DNA of 30,650 nt from UBA1562 sp041653955 (lineage in GTDB: Bacteria; Omnitrophota; Gorgyraeia; Gygaellales; Profunditerraquicolaceae), in the NCBI GenBank assembly GCA_041653955.1, contig JBAZEH010000019.1, forward strand, positions 1 to 30,650. The letters run 5' to 3'. The position numbers and the translations under genes were made by a program. Below, one piece after another: positions 22,767 through 30,648 of the stretch. Below the pieces are notes generated by a model. It searched no databases, was not told the origin of the DNA, and was given only the letters and a program-made list of their open reading frames with translations. Within the stretch, counting starts at the first letter, position 1; each line of letters begins with the position of its first letter.

Positions 22767-24616
22767 TGTACCTGGAAAATATCTCTGATCCCGAAGACCT
22801 GAAGAAGCTGTCATTCGAACAGCTTACCCTGTTGGCAGAAGAGGTAAGGCATAGGATGATTGAGGTGGTCTCTTCTACCGGAGGCCATCTTGCTTCAAGC
22901 TTAGGCGCCGTCGAACTGACTATCGCCCTGCATTATTGCCTGGATATGCCTAAGGATAAGATCGTCTGGGATGTGGGGCACCAGTGTTACGCCCATAAGA
23001 TATTGACCGGCAGGAATAAGGATTTCGCGTCTCTACGCCAATATAAAGGGATAAGCGGATTTCCCGCTAAGGATGAATCGCCCTTTGATACATTTATCAC
23101 AGGCCATAGCTCTACCGCAATATCGCTCGCCCTGGGCCTTGCCTGCGCCAGAGATCAGCTGGATAAAGAAAAATATTACCGGGTAGCCGCGGTCATCGGG
23201 GATGGCTCCTTGAGCGGAGGTTTATGTTTTGAGGGGCTGAACAATACAGGCCATCTTAAGAAAGATATCCTGATCATTTTAAATACCAATGAATTAAGTA
23301 TAGCCCCTAATGTCGGGGCTTTAAGCACTTACCTGAACAAGCTTATATCCTTGCCTGTATATAACCGTTTTAAGAGCTCCCTGGAGAGTTTCGCCAAAGA
23401 ACGGCTGCCTAAAGGGAGCCGCCTGGTAAAGATCGCCAATAAATTTGAAGAGGGGCTTAAGGGGTTATTTGTCCCGGGTATGCTGTTTGAGGAGTTAGGT
23501 TTTCGTTATTTCGGCCCTCTGGACGGGCATGACCTGTATACCTTGATCCCGACGCTGAAAAATATACGCGATATCAAGGGCCCCCTCTTGGTCCACGTAG
23601 TCACTAAAAAGGGGAAGGGTTATTCTCCTGCCGAGAATGATCCTGTAAGGTTCCACGGCACAGGCCCTTTTGATATACCTACCGGTAAACCCAGTAAAAG
23701 CGCGGGGGATAGCAGCTACACAACTGTCTTTAGCAAAAAATTAGTTAAGCTCGCGGAAAAAGACCTTTCTATAAACGCGATAACCGCGGCAATGCCGGAA
23801 GGGACAGGCCTGGACAGGTTCCGCGACCTGTACCCCGGGAGGTTTTTTGATGTGGGTATAGCCGAAGGGCACGCGGTATGTTTTGCCGCCGGCCTTGCCC
23901 GCCAGGGGCTTAAGCCGGTAGTAGCAATATATTCTACCTTTTTGCAGCGGGCTTATGACCAGATAATTGAATGCGCGTCCCTGCAGAAGCTCGGTATTAT
24001 TTTCGCGGTTGACCGCGCGGGTATCGTCGGAGAGGACGGAGTAACTCACCAGGGCCTGTTTGATATCTCATATTTAAGGAATATACCGGAGATGGTGCTG
24101 ATGGCACCGGCGGACGCGTCCGAATTAGAGAGTATGCTGGAATTTGCCGTTAAACTGGGCGGGCCATCTGCTATAAGATACCCGAGGGCCGCGGCCCCTA
24201 AACGCGTTTATTGCGATAAACCCATACATATCGGGAGGTCCGAGATATTAAAAGAAGGGGGAGACTTCGCGCTTGTTGCCCTTGGCACTATGGTAGAACC
24301 CTCCTTTGAGGCTGTGGAGATATTGGCAAAAGAAGGCTTTAAGGGGACCCTGGTAAACGCGCGTTTTGTCAGGCCCATGGATATTGAGTTGTTTAAAGAG
24401 ATAGCCTCAAAGATAAAATTGATTTTTAGCGCCGAAGAGGGTATTGTAGAAGGCGGGTTTGGGAGCGCGTTAAGCGAGGGGATAGGCAGGCCGGTAGTAA
24501 AGATAGGGTTACCCGCGGAATTTATAGTTCACGGCTCAAGGGGGATCCTGTTAGATAAATACGGATTGACCGCCAAAGGTATAGCAGATAAGATCAGGCG
24601 GGAAGCGCGAAGATAG
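22766..24616 (+). CDS. dxs: 1-Deoxy-D-xylulose-5-phosphate synthase
   Basis: Condenses pyruvate and glyceraldehyde-3-phosphate to DXP, the first step of the MEP isoprenoid path. Seen: STGGHLASSLGAVELTIALH, WDVGHQCYAHKILTGR, and the TPP motif VIGDGSLSGGLCFEGLNN. FITGHSSTAISLALG and the pyrimidine-domain DRAGIVGEDGVTHQG with its catalytic glutamate are present. 616 residues, normal. The ispA-like prenyl transferase often found between xseB and dxs is absent here. The 2-oxoacid oxidoreductase genes start 2 nt after its stop, an unusual partner. Confidence 0.96.
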   Translation: MYLENISDPEDLKKLSFEQLTLLAEEVRHRMIEVVSSTGGHLASSLGAVELTIALHYCLDMPKDKIVWDVGHQCYAHKILTGRNKDFASLRQYKGISGFPAKDESPFDTFITGHSSTAISLALGLACARDQLDKEKYYRVAAVIGDGSLSGGLCFEGLNNTGHLKKDILIILNTNELSIAPNVGALSTYLNKLISLPVYNRFKSSLESFAKERLPKGSRLVKIANKFEEGLKGLFVPGMLFEELGFRYFGPLDGHDLYTLIPTLKNIRDIKGPLLVHVVTKKGKGYSPAENDPVRFHGTGPFDIPTGKPSKSAGDSSYTTVFSKKLVKLAEKDLSINAITAAMPEGTGLDRFRDLYPGRFFDVGIAEGHAVCFAAGLARQGLKPVVAIYSTFLQRAYDQIIECASLQKLGIIFAVDRAGIVGEDGVTHQGLFDISYLRNIPEMVLMAPADASELESMLEFAVKLGGPSAIRYPRAAAPKRVYCDKPIHIGRSEILKEGGDFALVALGTMVEPSFEAVEILAKEGFKGTLVNARFVRPMDIELFKEIASKIKLIFSAEEGIVEGGFGSALSEGIGRPVVKIGLPAEFIVHGSRGILLDKYGLTAKGIADKIRREARR

Positions 24617-24618
24617 AT

Positions 24619-24822
24619 ATGGGTAAGATAACTATAAATAGAGAAAAATGCAAAGGTTGCTTATTATGTATCAGCGTATGCACTAAGGGGGCAATATCCG
24701 TTGATAATAAGTTGAACCGCAAGGGCACAAAGCCAGTGAGGTTCAATGAGAGCGCCGGATGCGCCGGATGCGCGATGTGCGCTATTATATGCCCGGATTG
24801 CTGCATCGAGGTATTTAAATGA
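24619..24822 (+). CDS. 2-oxoacid:ferredoxin oxidoreductase delta subunit (2x[4Fe-4S] ferredoxin)
   Basis: Electron-carrying subunit that passes electrons to free ferredoxin. Seen: 67 residues with two CxxCxxCxxxC clusters, CKGCLLCISVC and CAGCAMCAIIC, the latter followed by PDC. Between them is an R/K-rich stretch that lacks the insertion seen in larger delta subunits. ATG overlap with the next gene by 4 nt ties it to the alpha subunit. Order delta-alpha-beta-gamma is typical of VOR/KOR enzymes. Confidence 0.92.
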   Translation: MGKITINREKCKGCLLCISVCTKGAISVDNKLNRKGTKPVRFNESAGCAGCAMCAIICPDCCIEVFK

Positions 24823-25871
24823 AAAGAAAGATACTTATGACGGGGAATGAGGCGATCGGACAGGGCGCGATAGACGCGGGCTGCAATTTTTACGCCGGTT
24901 ACCCGATCACCCCCCAGAATGAACTGACTGCCTATATGGCAAGCAAGATGCCGCAGGCAGGCAGGATATTCATCCAGGCGGAATCAGAGATAGGGGCGAT
25001 AAATATGGTATTCGGAGCCTCAGGGGCCGGCGCGCGGGCGATGACCTCTTCATCCAGCCCGGGGATAAGCCTGAAACAGGAGGGGATATCGTATATCGCC
25101 GGAGCGGAACTGCCGGCGGTGATAGTTAATATTATGCGCGGGGGGCCCGGGCTCGGGAATATATGGCCGGCGCAATCTGATTATTTCCAGGCTACGCGGG
25201 GAGGAGGGCATGGGGATTACCATTGCATGGTCCTGGCCCCGGCATCGGTCCAGGAATCCTATGATTTGATGTTTGATGCCTTTAACCTCGCGGATAAATA
25301 CCGCAATCCGGTGATCATCCTGGGGGATGGGATGCTTGGGCAGATGATGGAGCCGTTGGAGACAGGGAGTTCAAAAGGTCAAATACAGGCCTATAAGAAG
25401 CCGTGGGCGGTTACAGGATGCCGCGGCAGGGGTCCCAATATTGTAAAGTCTTTTTATATGGCAGAGGGTGACCTTGAAAGGTTTAATATCGGCCTGCAGA
25501 AAAAGTATGGTATTATCAGGAGAAAAGAGGCGCGTTATGAAGGGCGTTTTCTGGATGCGGCGGAAACTATAATTGTCGCTTATGGTTCAATGGCGCGTAT
25601 CGCAAGGGGAGCGGTAAACCAATTAAGGGCTGAAGGGAGAAAAGTAGGTTTCATCCGGCCCATAACCTTATGGCCGTTTCCTACGAAGGCCTTCGCTATA
25701 AATAAAAAGAAGAAAACAAGATATCTGGTTATTGAGATGTCTTACGGGCAGATGGTAGAGGATGTGAGATTATCCCTGGAAGGCAGTGCAAGAGTAGAAT
25801 TTTTGGGCCGTTCCGGAGGCGGAGTCCCGGCGGAGAATGATATTATTATGAAAGTCAGGAGGATGAAATAA
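24819..25871 (+). CDS. vorB: 2-oxoacid:ferredoxin oxidoreductase alpha subunit (VorB type)
   Basis: Pyrimidine-domain subunit of a TPP enzyme that oxidises a 2-oxoacid to acyl-CoA while reducing ferredoxin. Seen: MTGNEAIGQGAIDAGC, the AGYPITPQNELTAYM motif, AESEIGAINMVFGASGAG and MTSSSSPGISLKQEGISYIAG. RGGPGLGNIWPAQSDYFQAT and the C-terminal VIEMSYGQMVEDV are also present. The 350-residue length and SSSPGISLK segment resemble 2-oxoisovalerate (VorB) enzymes more than pyruvate ones; 2-oxoglutarate remains possible. Confidence 0.9.
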   Translation: MKRKILMTGNEAIGQGAIDAGCNFYAGYPITPQNELTAYMASKMPQAGRIFIQAESEIGAINMVFGASGAGARAMTSSSSPGISLKQEGISYIAGAELPAVIVNIMRGGPGLGNIWPAQSDYFQATRGGGHGDYHCMVLAPASVQESYDLMFDAFNLADKYRNPVIILGDGMLGQMMEPLETGSSKGQIQAYKKPWAVTGCRGRGPNIVKSFYMAEGDLERFNIGLQKKYGIIRRKEARYEGRFLDAAETIIVAYGSMARIARGAVNQLRAEGRKVGFIRPITLWPFPTKAFAINKKKKTRYLVIEMSYGQMVEDVRLSLEGSARVEFLGRSGGGVPAENDIIMKVRRMK

Positions 25872-25876
25872 AGGGT

Positions 25877-26605
25877 ATGGAGAAAGTATTCAGCCGTCCG
25901 GATTCTCTTCGCGATGCCGCCACTCACTATTGCCCAGGCTGCGGCCATGGCATAGCGCACAGGTTAATAGCCGAGATAGTGGATGAATTAGGCATACGCG
26001 AGCGAACAGTGGGGGTCGCTCCGGTAGGGTGCGCCGTGATCGCCTATGATTATTGGGATTTTGATTGTTCGGAGGCGGCGCATGGGAGGGCATTGGCGGT
26101 AGCTACGGGGATAAAGAGGGTGAATCCGGGCAATATCGTTTTTACATACCAGGGAGATGGTGATCTCGCGGCTATCGGGACAAATGAGACGATACACGCG
26201 GCGAATCGCGGGGAAAACCTGACCGTAGTTTTTATCAATAACGCCATTTACGGGATGACCGGAGGGCAGATGGCCCCGACTACACTGGTAGGCCAGAGAA
26301 CAGCCACGACCCCGCTGGGAAGAGATGTCAAGGTGCACGGGGCCCCTCTCAAAATATCGGAGATGCTGGCGTTTTTACCCTCGGTAAAATATATAGAGCG
26401 CGTATCTTTGCACTCCGTGCAGGAGATCATAAAAGCGAAGAACGCGATAAGGGCGGCTTTTAAGAACCAGGTAGATAATATAGGTTTTTCTTTAGTTGAG
26501 GTTTTATCCCCATGCCCGACATACTGGGATATGCCTCCGCAGAAGGCGCTGGAATGGATAAAAGAGGTAATGGTAAAAGAGTTTCCCCTGGGAAGGATAA
26601 AGTGA
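25877..26605 (+). CDS. 2-oxoacid:ferredoxin oxidoreductase beta subunit (TPP-binding)
   Basis: Binds thiamine pyrophosphate and one [4Fe-4S] cluster. Seen: HYCPGCGHGIAHRL near the N-terminus, GVAPVGCAVIAYDYWDFD, AAHGRALAVATGIKR, the TPP motif YQGDGDLAAIGTNETIHAANR, and INNAIYGMTGGQMAPTTL. 242 residues, shorter than pyruvate-type beta subunits and matching VOR/KOR types. A third cysteine (LSPCPTYWDM) follows near residue 214. The GTG of the gamma gene overlaps its stop as GTGA. Confidence 0.93.
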   Translation: MEKVFSRPDSLRDAATHYCPGCGHGIAHRLIAEIVDELGIRERTVGVAPVGCAVIAYDYWDFDCSEAAHGRALAVATGIKRVNPGNIVFTYQGDGDLAAIGTNETIHAANRGENLTVVFINNAIYGMTGGQMAPTTLVGQRTATTPLGRDVKVHGAPLKISEMLAFLPSVKYIERVSLHSVQEIIKAKNAIRAAFKNQVDNIGFSLVEVLSPCPTYWDMPPQKALEWIKEVMVKEFPLGRIK

Positions 26606-27153
26606 CGCGCCGGGGGGTATCGGAGAAGATAATTATTGCCGGGGCCGGGGGCCAGGGGATCATGCTCCTCGGTAAGGTATTGGCAGAGGCGGCGATGCGG
26701 GAAGGCAAGAATGTGACCTGGATACCTTCTTATGGAGCGGAGGTGCGCGGAGGGACTGCCCACTGTATGGTGGTTATATCCGGTTCCGAGATAGGCTCCC
26801 CCTATATATACAAGGCAGACGCCTTGATCATAATGAATGAGCCATCCCTGGAGAAGTTCAAGGGGCGGGTGAGGAAGGGCGGGCTCCTGATCGTCAACAG
26901 CTCCTTAGTAAGCGCTATTAAGGGTATAGATAAAAGCGTGGGTCTCGTAAAATATCCTTTTAGCGGATTAGCAGAGAGATTGGGCAATATCAAGGTGGCG
27001 AATATGGTCGCGTTAGGGGCTTTTATAAGCCATAAAAGAACCGTGGACGCCAGGAGCGTTGCAAAGGTTATGCGCGACATAGCCCCGAGCTCTAAAAAAC
27101 ACCTGGTTAAGATCAATCAAGAAGCATTATCAGAAGGGATAAGATTGAAATGA
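26602..27153 (+). CDS. 2-oxoacid:ferredoxin oxidoreductase gamma subunit
   Basis: Gamma subunit of the same complex. Seen: IIIAGAGGQGIMLLGKVLAEAA, the signature of this domain, then VTWIPSYGAEVRGGTAHCMVVIS and GKNVTWIPSYG. 183 residues when started at GTG 26602, which is favoured by GGAAGG at 26591-26596 and by the GTGA overlap with the beta gene. An ATG further upstream (26512) would put 30 extra residues inside the beta gene with no family resemblance. gltX starts by ATGA overlap. Confidence 0.92.
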   Translation: MTRRGVSEKIIIAGAGGQGIMLLGKVLAEAAMREGKNVTWIPSYGAEVRGGTAHCMVVISGSEIGSPYIYKADALIIMNEPSLEKFKGRVRKGGLLIVNSSLVSAIKGIDKSVGLVKYPFSGLAERLGNIKVANMVALGAFISHKRTVDARSVAKVMRDIAPSSKKHLVKINQEALSEGIRLK

Positions 27154-28442
27154 TAAGGGTCCGCTTCGCTCCTTCTCCGACGGGAAATCTTCATATAGGC
27201 GGCGCGCGCACCGCGCTCTTCAACTGGCTTTATGCCCGTTCAAAGGGTGGAGAGTTTATTTTAAGGATAGAGGATACTGATCTGGCCCGTTCACAGAAGG
27301 AATACGTGGATGAAATACTGAACAGCCTGACCTGGCTTGGGTTTGACTGGGATGAGGTATATTACCAGAGCCAGAGGTTTGATATATACAGGGAGTATGC
27401 CAAAAAAGCGCTTGATGCCGGGCTTGCTTATATAGAAAGGTCTGATACGGGGAAAGAAGCGGTGATCTTTAAGGTCATACCGCAGAAGATAAAGATCTCT
27501 GACCTGATACATGGGGACATAGAGTTTGATACCTCGGTTATCAAGGACCAGGTGCTTATTAAGTCCGACGGCACTCCCACATATAATTTTGCCTGCGTGG
27601 TAGACGATGCCCTTACGGATATAACCCATATTGTAAGGGGGGATGACCATATCTCTAATACTCCCAAGCAGGTCCTTTTATACAACGCGCTTGGTTTTAA
27701 GGTGCCCGAATTCGCTCACTTGCCACTTATTCTCGCTAAAGGGGGAGGGAGGATGTCTAAAAGGAAGGGCGCGACAGCGATAACCGAATACCGCTCTATG
27801 GGATACCTGCCGCAGGCGCTGGTGAACTTCCTTATGCTTTTAGGGTGGTCGCCGGGCGAGAACCGCGAGATAATAGAATTAAAAGAGGCGCTGAAACTGT
27901 TTGATATCAAAAACGTGAATAAGACCGCCGCGGTCATGGACTTGGATAAGCTTGACTGGATAAATAACCAGTACCTTAAGAACGAGGACCCGCAGCGGCT
28001 TACCGACCAGGTCATACCGTCGCTGATAGAAAAGAAACTTATAGATAAAGACAGTTTTGACAGGGATTATATACTTTCCATAGTAAAATTATTCCAGGCG
28101 CGCCTTACGGTGTTAAGCGAATTTGTTGACTGGGCGGATTTCTTTTTTCTGAAAGATATCCCTATGGACCCGAAGGCAGAAGCAAAGTACCTGGCCCGCG
28201 ACCTCTCCGGAGAATTTAAACTTTTTATTGACAAATTGAATAACTTGGATAAATTTGATATTGTTAACATTGAGGATGCTTTCCGTAAGCTGGTAGCGGA
28301 ACTTAATATAGAATCAAAGGCGCTCATCCACCCCATCAGGGTAGCCCTGACAGGGAAGACTGTCGGCCCGGGGCTTTTTGAAGTCATATACCATCTGGGC
28401 AGAGAGCGCACAAGCGAGAGATTAAAAAGGTGGATAAAATAG
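27150..28442 (+). CDS. gltX: Glutamyl-tRNA synthetase, compact form
   Basis: Charges tRNA-Glu, and tRNA-Gln in organisms with an indirect Gln path. Seen: class I HIGH-like motif (residues 8-20, APSPTGNLHIGGA), LRIEDTDLARS, DGTPTYNFACVVDDALTDITHIVRG, the KMSKS-like GRMSKRKGATA (201-211) and ending VALTGKTVGPGLFEVI. At 430 residues it is about 40-60 shorter than usual. The stretch holding CYCxxEEL and YDGxCR between AYIERSD (about 94) and VIFKV (about 105) is missing. Domains before and after are intact. A tRNA-Gln gene lies downstream. Confidence 0.95.
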   Translation: MIRVRFAPSPTGNLHIGGARTALFNWLYARSKGGEFILRIEDTDLARSQKEYVDEILNSLTWLGFDWDEVYYQSQRFDIYREYAKKALDAGLAYIERSDTGKEAVIFKVIPQKIKISDLIHGDIEFDTSVIKDQVLIKSDGTPTYNFACVVDDALTDITHIVRGDDHISNTPKQVLLYNALGFKVPEFAHLPLILAKGGGRMSKRKGATAITEYRSMGYLPQALVNFLMLLGWSPGENREIIELKEALKLFDIKNVNKTAAVMDLDKLDWINNQYLKNEDPQRLTDQVIPSLIEKKLIDKDSFDRDYILSIVKLFQARLTVLSEFVDWADFFFLKDIPMDPKAEAKYLARDLSGEFKLFIDKLNNLDKFDIVNIEDAFRKLVAELNIESKALIHPIRVALTGKTVGPGLFEVIYHLGRERTSERLKRWIK

Positions 28443-28450
28443 GGGGTAAG

Positions 28451-28636
28451 ATGTTCAAAAAATATTGCGCGTTCCTGCTATTATCCTTTTTTCTGGCCCT
28501 GGCCTCTGGGTGCGAAACCACAAAGGGCGCCGCGGCAGGTTCAAAAGCGGATTTAGAGGCGGCCCGCGGAGGCGCGGCCTCCGGCTGGCAGGCCTTATGC
28601 AGTATCGACGAGTGGATAAAGAAAAATCTCTGGTAA
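28451..28636 (+). CDS. Small lipoprotein, function unknown
   Basis: A 61-residue product from ATG 28451, with AGGGGG (28441-28446) in place as ribosome site. Seen: KK, a hydrophobic h-region (YCAFLLLSFFLALASG) and a lipobox LASGC with the modified Cys at about residue 20. A Gly/Ala-rich segment (TTKGAAAGSK) and an amphipathic end SIDEWIKKNLW follow. The size and CxTTKG context recall entericidin-like lipoproteins, but I would not assign the family. A second Cys (ALCSI) is present. It follows gltX by 8 nt. Confidence 0.7.
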   Translation: MFKKYCAFLLLSFFLALASGCETTKGAAAGSKADLEAARGGAASGWQALCSIDEWIKKNLW

Positions 28637-28659
28637 AACACTGAACAATATATAATATT

Positions 28660-28733
28660 TGCCCTGTCGTCTAATGGTAGGACGCAAGATTCTGGATCTT
28701 GTTATCATGGTTCGAGTCCATGCGGGGCAGCCA
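28660..28733 (+). tRNA. tRNA-Gln (anticodon CUG)
   Basis: Acceptor TGCCCTG (28660-28666) pairs with CGGGGCA (28723-28729), with one T:G pair. Anticodon stem CAAGA/TCTTG encloses TTCTGGA with CTG at 28692-28694. The T arm is CATGG/CCATG around TTCGAGT. Discriminator G 28730 and encoded CCA 28731-28733. It is 23 nt beyond the lipoprotein stop and downstream of gltX, which fits co-transcription. Confidence 0.95.
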
Positions 28734-28785
28734 ACCTTGACGCTCAGGCGAACTATCGCCAGAGAAGGTCTTGTTTTGGTTTTTA
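28734..28785 (+). terminator. Stem-loop and T-rich tract after tRNA-Gln
   Basis: ACCTT (28734-28738) pairs with AAGGT (28765-28769). Inside, CTC-A-GGCGA (28743-28751) pairs with TCGCC-A-GAG (28756-28764), closing an ACTA loop with one A:A mismatch. A T/G-rich tract follows (28771-28784), ending in TTTTT. It starts the base after the tRNA CCA. It may terminate the gltX-tRNA transcript and mark the edge of the accessory genes. Confidence 0.6.
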
Positions 28786-28790
28786 ATTAG

Positions 28791-29468
28791 ATGACTATGA
28801 CAAAAGACGATTTTAAATTTGATATCAACGCTAAAAGAATCAGGCTAACCGATGATGAGGTGTTGTCATCTGTTAAAAAATATGCAGAAAAGGTAAATTT
28901 TAGATATTTTCCATCCACCGAATATGACACATGGAAAGAAAAGAAAGGGCATTCATCAACGATTATTCAAAGGTTTGGCTCATGGAAAAAAGTTTTGTTA
29001 TTGCTTGGGATAGAAGGTGGTAGAGAGCATTATACGCCAGAACAACTTGCCGAAAATTTAGAAAACATTTGGAAACATCTTGGATTCCCGCCCGGTAAAA
29101 GGCAGATTGGTAAATACGGCCAAAAAATATCAGAAAGTCCATATAAGCAAATATGGGGGAGTGTTCGTGCCGCTTGCCAATTTTTAGCTAAATACCACGA
29201 AGGAAAGATAACAAAAGAGGAACTTTTAAGAGGCAAGATTTCATCTAATAGAAGACATTCAATACCGTTAAAAATCAGGTGGCAAGTATTAAAACGAGAT
29301 AATTATACATGCAAGAAGTGCGGCAGAAGCCCGTCTTTAGACCACAAAGTACGACTAGAAGTAGACCATAAGAATCCTGTTTCAAAAGGCGGCCAAGATG
29401 ATATAGAAAATTTACAAACCCTATGCTGGGAGTGTAACCAGGGTAAAAAGAATAGAGAGAAGGTTTAG
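28791..29468 (+). CDS. HNH endonuclease with homing-endonuclease-associated repeats
   Basis: Probable DNA nuclease. Seen: two N-terminal modules (about residues 22-75 and 80-135) ending in GSWKKVLLLLGI and WGSVRAACQFLAKY. They look like the homing-endonuclease-associated DNA-binding repeat. An HNH domain (about 165-223) follows, with zinc cysteines CKKCG and CWECN, the catalytic region LEVDHKNPVSKGG and NLQTLC. 225 residues. The first codons (two close ATGs) have no visible Shine-Dalgarno. Codon use is visibly A/T-rich relative to flanking housekeeping genes, suggesting transfer. Fic follows by 2 nt. It may be a free-standing homing nuclease or a defence nuclease. Confidence 0.8.
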   Translation: MTMTKDDFKFDINAKRIRLTDDEVLSSVKKYAEKVNFRYFPSTEYDTWKEKKGHSSTIIQRFGSWKKVLLLLGIEGGREHYTPEQLAENLENIWKHLGFPPGKRQIGKYGQKISESPYKQIWGSVRAACQFLAKYHEGKITKEELLRGKISSNRRHSIPLKIRWQVLKRDNYTCKKCGRSPSLDHKVRLEVDHKNPVSKGGQDDIENLQTLCWECNQGKKNREKV

Positions 29469-29470
29469 AT

Positions 29471-30523
29471 ATGTCATTCAATCCAAAATATATTATTACT
29501 GAAAAAATTTTAAATAACCTAACGGAAATTACAGCAGCGCGTGAAGTTATTGAACAGGCGCATCTGGTGCCGAAATGGGAAGCGAAATTAAGGCGACAGG
29601 CCTTGCTTCGCAATACCCATTCGTCTACTGCTATAGAGGGCAATAAATTAACTCTTCAACAAGTCGAGGCGCTAGCTGAAGGGAAAGACGTTGTCGCTAC
29701 TAGCAAAGATAAGAAAGAAGCCTTGAATTATTTAGAGGCATTAGAAAAAATTCCTAGTTTTACTGAAAAAGGGAAATTTAAAATCGTTGACTTGCTGGAC
29801 ATTCATAGGATGATAACTCAAGATGTAATGCAAAATAGTACTGATTCAGGCGTACTTAGAAACAGGCAAGTTTTTGTAGGCAAGAGGGTTTTTGATGGCA
29901 CGACTTTCAAGGAAGTCGTAGAATATATGCCACCCAAAACAGAAGAGGTACCGCAGCTTGTTCAAGAATTTATAGATTGGCTTAATCTGAATAAATCCTG
30001 GGGAATGAATCCTGTTATTTTGGCAGGGATTGTTCACTATGAGATAGCAAGAATTCATCCTTTTATCGATGGTAATGGCAGAACTGCCAGATTATTTGCT
30101 ACGGTAATTCTATACTTAAGCGGTTTTGACCACAGGAGAATTTTTGCTCTTGATGATTATTATGACAGGGATAGGCAGGCGTATTACGCTGCCTTGAAGA
30201 CGGCTCAAATTAGTGATGGAGATATTACTCGGTGGTTGGAGTATTTTACCGATGGCATACTCTATTCGGTTACAGAAGCAAAAGATGTCGTTTTGAAAGT
30301 AGGTTCCAAAAGGAAGAACGGTCAGGCACAAATTGCTTTGACGTCGAAGCAGATGCAAATAGTCGAGTTTATCAATGCCAATGGCAGAGTAACAAACAAG
30401 GATTTACAAGGGTTGTTTAAAATTTCTGCTCAAGCTGTTCATAAAGAATTAGTCAAGCTCGTAGAACTTAAGGTGATTAAGTCCGTAGGCGAAGGCAGGG
30501 CATTGCACTATATTTTGGTTTAG
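29471..30523 (+). CDS. Fic-family adenylyltransferase with N-terminal inhibitory motif and C-terminal winged helix
   Basis: Fic enzymes usually AMPylate target proteins, using ATP. Seen: Fic/DOC N-terminal domain with the inhibitory helix motif STAIEG (residues 52-57, S/T-x3-E-G). The Fic core carries HPFIDGNGRTAR (196-207) with all catalytic residues. A C-terminal winged-helix-like region (about 285-350) includes TSKQMQIVEFI and KISAQAVHKELVKL. 350 residues, normal for class II Fic proteins, which carry their own inhibition and need no antitoxin gene. AGAAGG (29457-29462) and the 2-nt gap suggest coupling to the HNH gene. Codon use is A/T-rich. The target is unknown. Confidence 0.92.
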   Translation: MSFNPKYIITEKILNNLTEITAAREVIEQAHLVPKWEAKLRRQALLRNTHSSTAIEGNKLTLQQVEALAEGKDVVATSKDKKEALNYLEALEKIPSFTEKGKFKIVDLLDIHRMITQDVMQNSTDSGVLRNRQVFVGKRVFDGTTFKEVVEYMPPKTEEVPQLVQEFIDWLNLNKSWGMNPVILAGIVHYEIARIHPFIDGNGRTARLFATVILYLSGFDHRRIFALDDYYDRDRQAYYAALKTAQISDGDITRWLEYFTDGILYSVTEAKDVVLKVGSKRKNGQAQIALTSKQMQIVEFINANGRVTNKDLQGLFKISAQAVHKELVKLVELKVIKSVGEGRALHYILV

Positions 30524-30544
30524 GATAAAAACCTGTTGCAAATT

Positions 30545-30580
30545 GGTTGATGATTAGGTTGATGATTAGGTTGATGATTT
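30545..30580 (+). repeat. Tandem 12-bp repeat, three units
   Basis: GGTTGATGATTA occurs twice (30545-30556, 30557-30568), followed by GGTTGATGATTT (30569-30580), which differs only in the last base. It sits 21 nt after the Fic stop. The unit is a multiple of three, so it also encodes repeated Leu-Met-Ile-Arg in the frame that continues to 30648. Confidence 0.9.
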
Positions 30581-30648
30581 TAATTCGGTCGGTTGCCAAA
30601 ATAGATAAAACCGTGCTTGAAACGCCGGACGGTCATCTTCACAAGTAA
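30550..30648 (+). CDS. Short frame containing the 12-bp repeat, uncertain
   Basis: Beginning at ATG 30550, a 32-codon frame runs through the repeat (MIRLMIRLMILIRSV) to TAA 30646-30648 and ends TVLETPDGHLHK. It might be a remnant of a gene disrupted by the repeat or noncoding sequence. No ribosome site is visible and I do not recognise it. The window ends two bases later. Confidence 0.2.
   Translation: MIRLMIRLMILIRSVAKIDKTVLETPDGHLHK

Noticed and set aside
26512..26601. Longer N-terminus for the oxidoreductase gamma subunit
   Set aside because: It lies wholly within the beta subunit gene in another frame, lacks family resemblance, and the GTG at 26602 has a proper Shine-Dalgarno.
28430..28450. 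GTG 28430 as start of the small lipoprotein
   Set aside because: It would place acidic residues before the signal peptide and overlap gltX; ATG 28451 has AGGGGG upstream.
28649..28656. TATAAT-like -10 just before tRNA-Gln
   Set aside because: It ends 3 nt before the mature tRNA 5' end, so transcription would start inside the tRNA. Co-transcription from upstream is more plausible.
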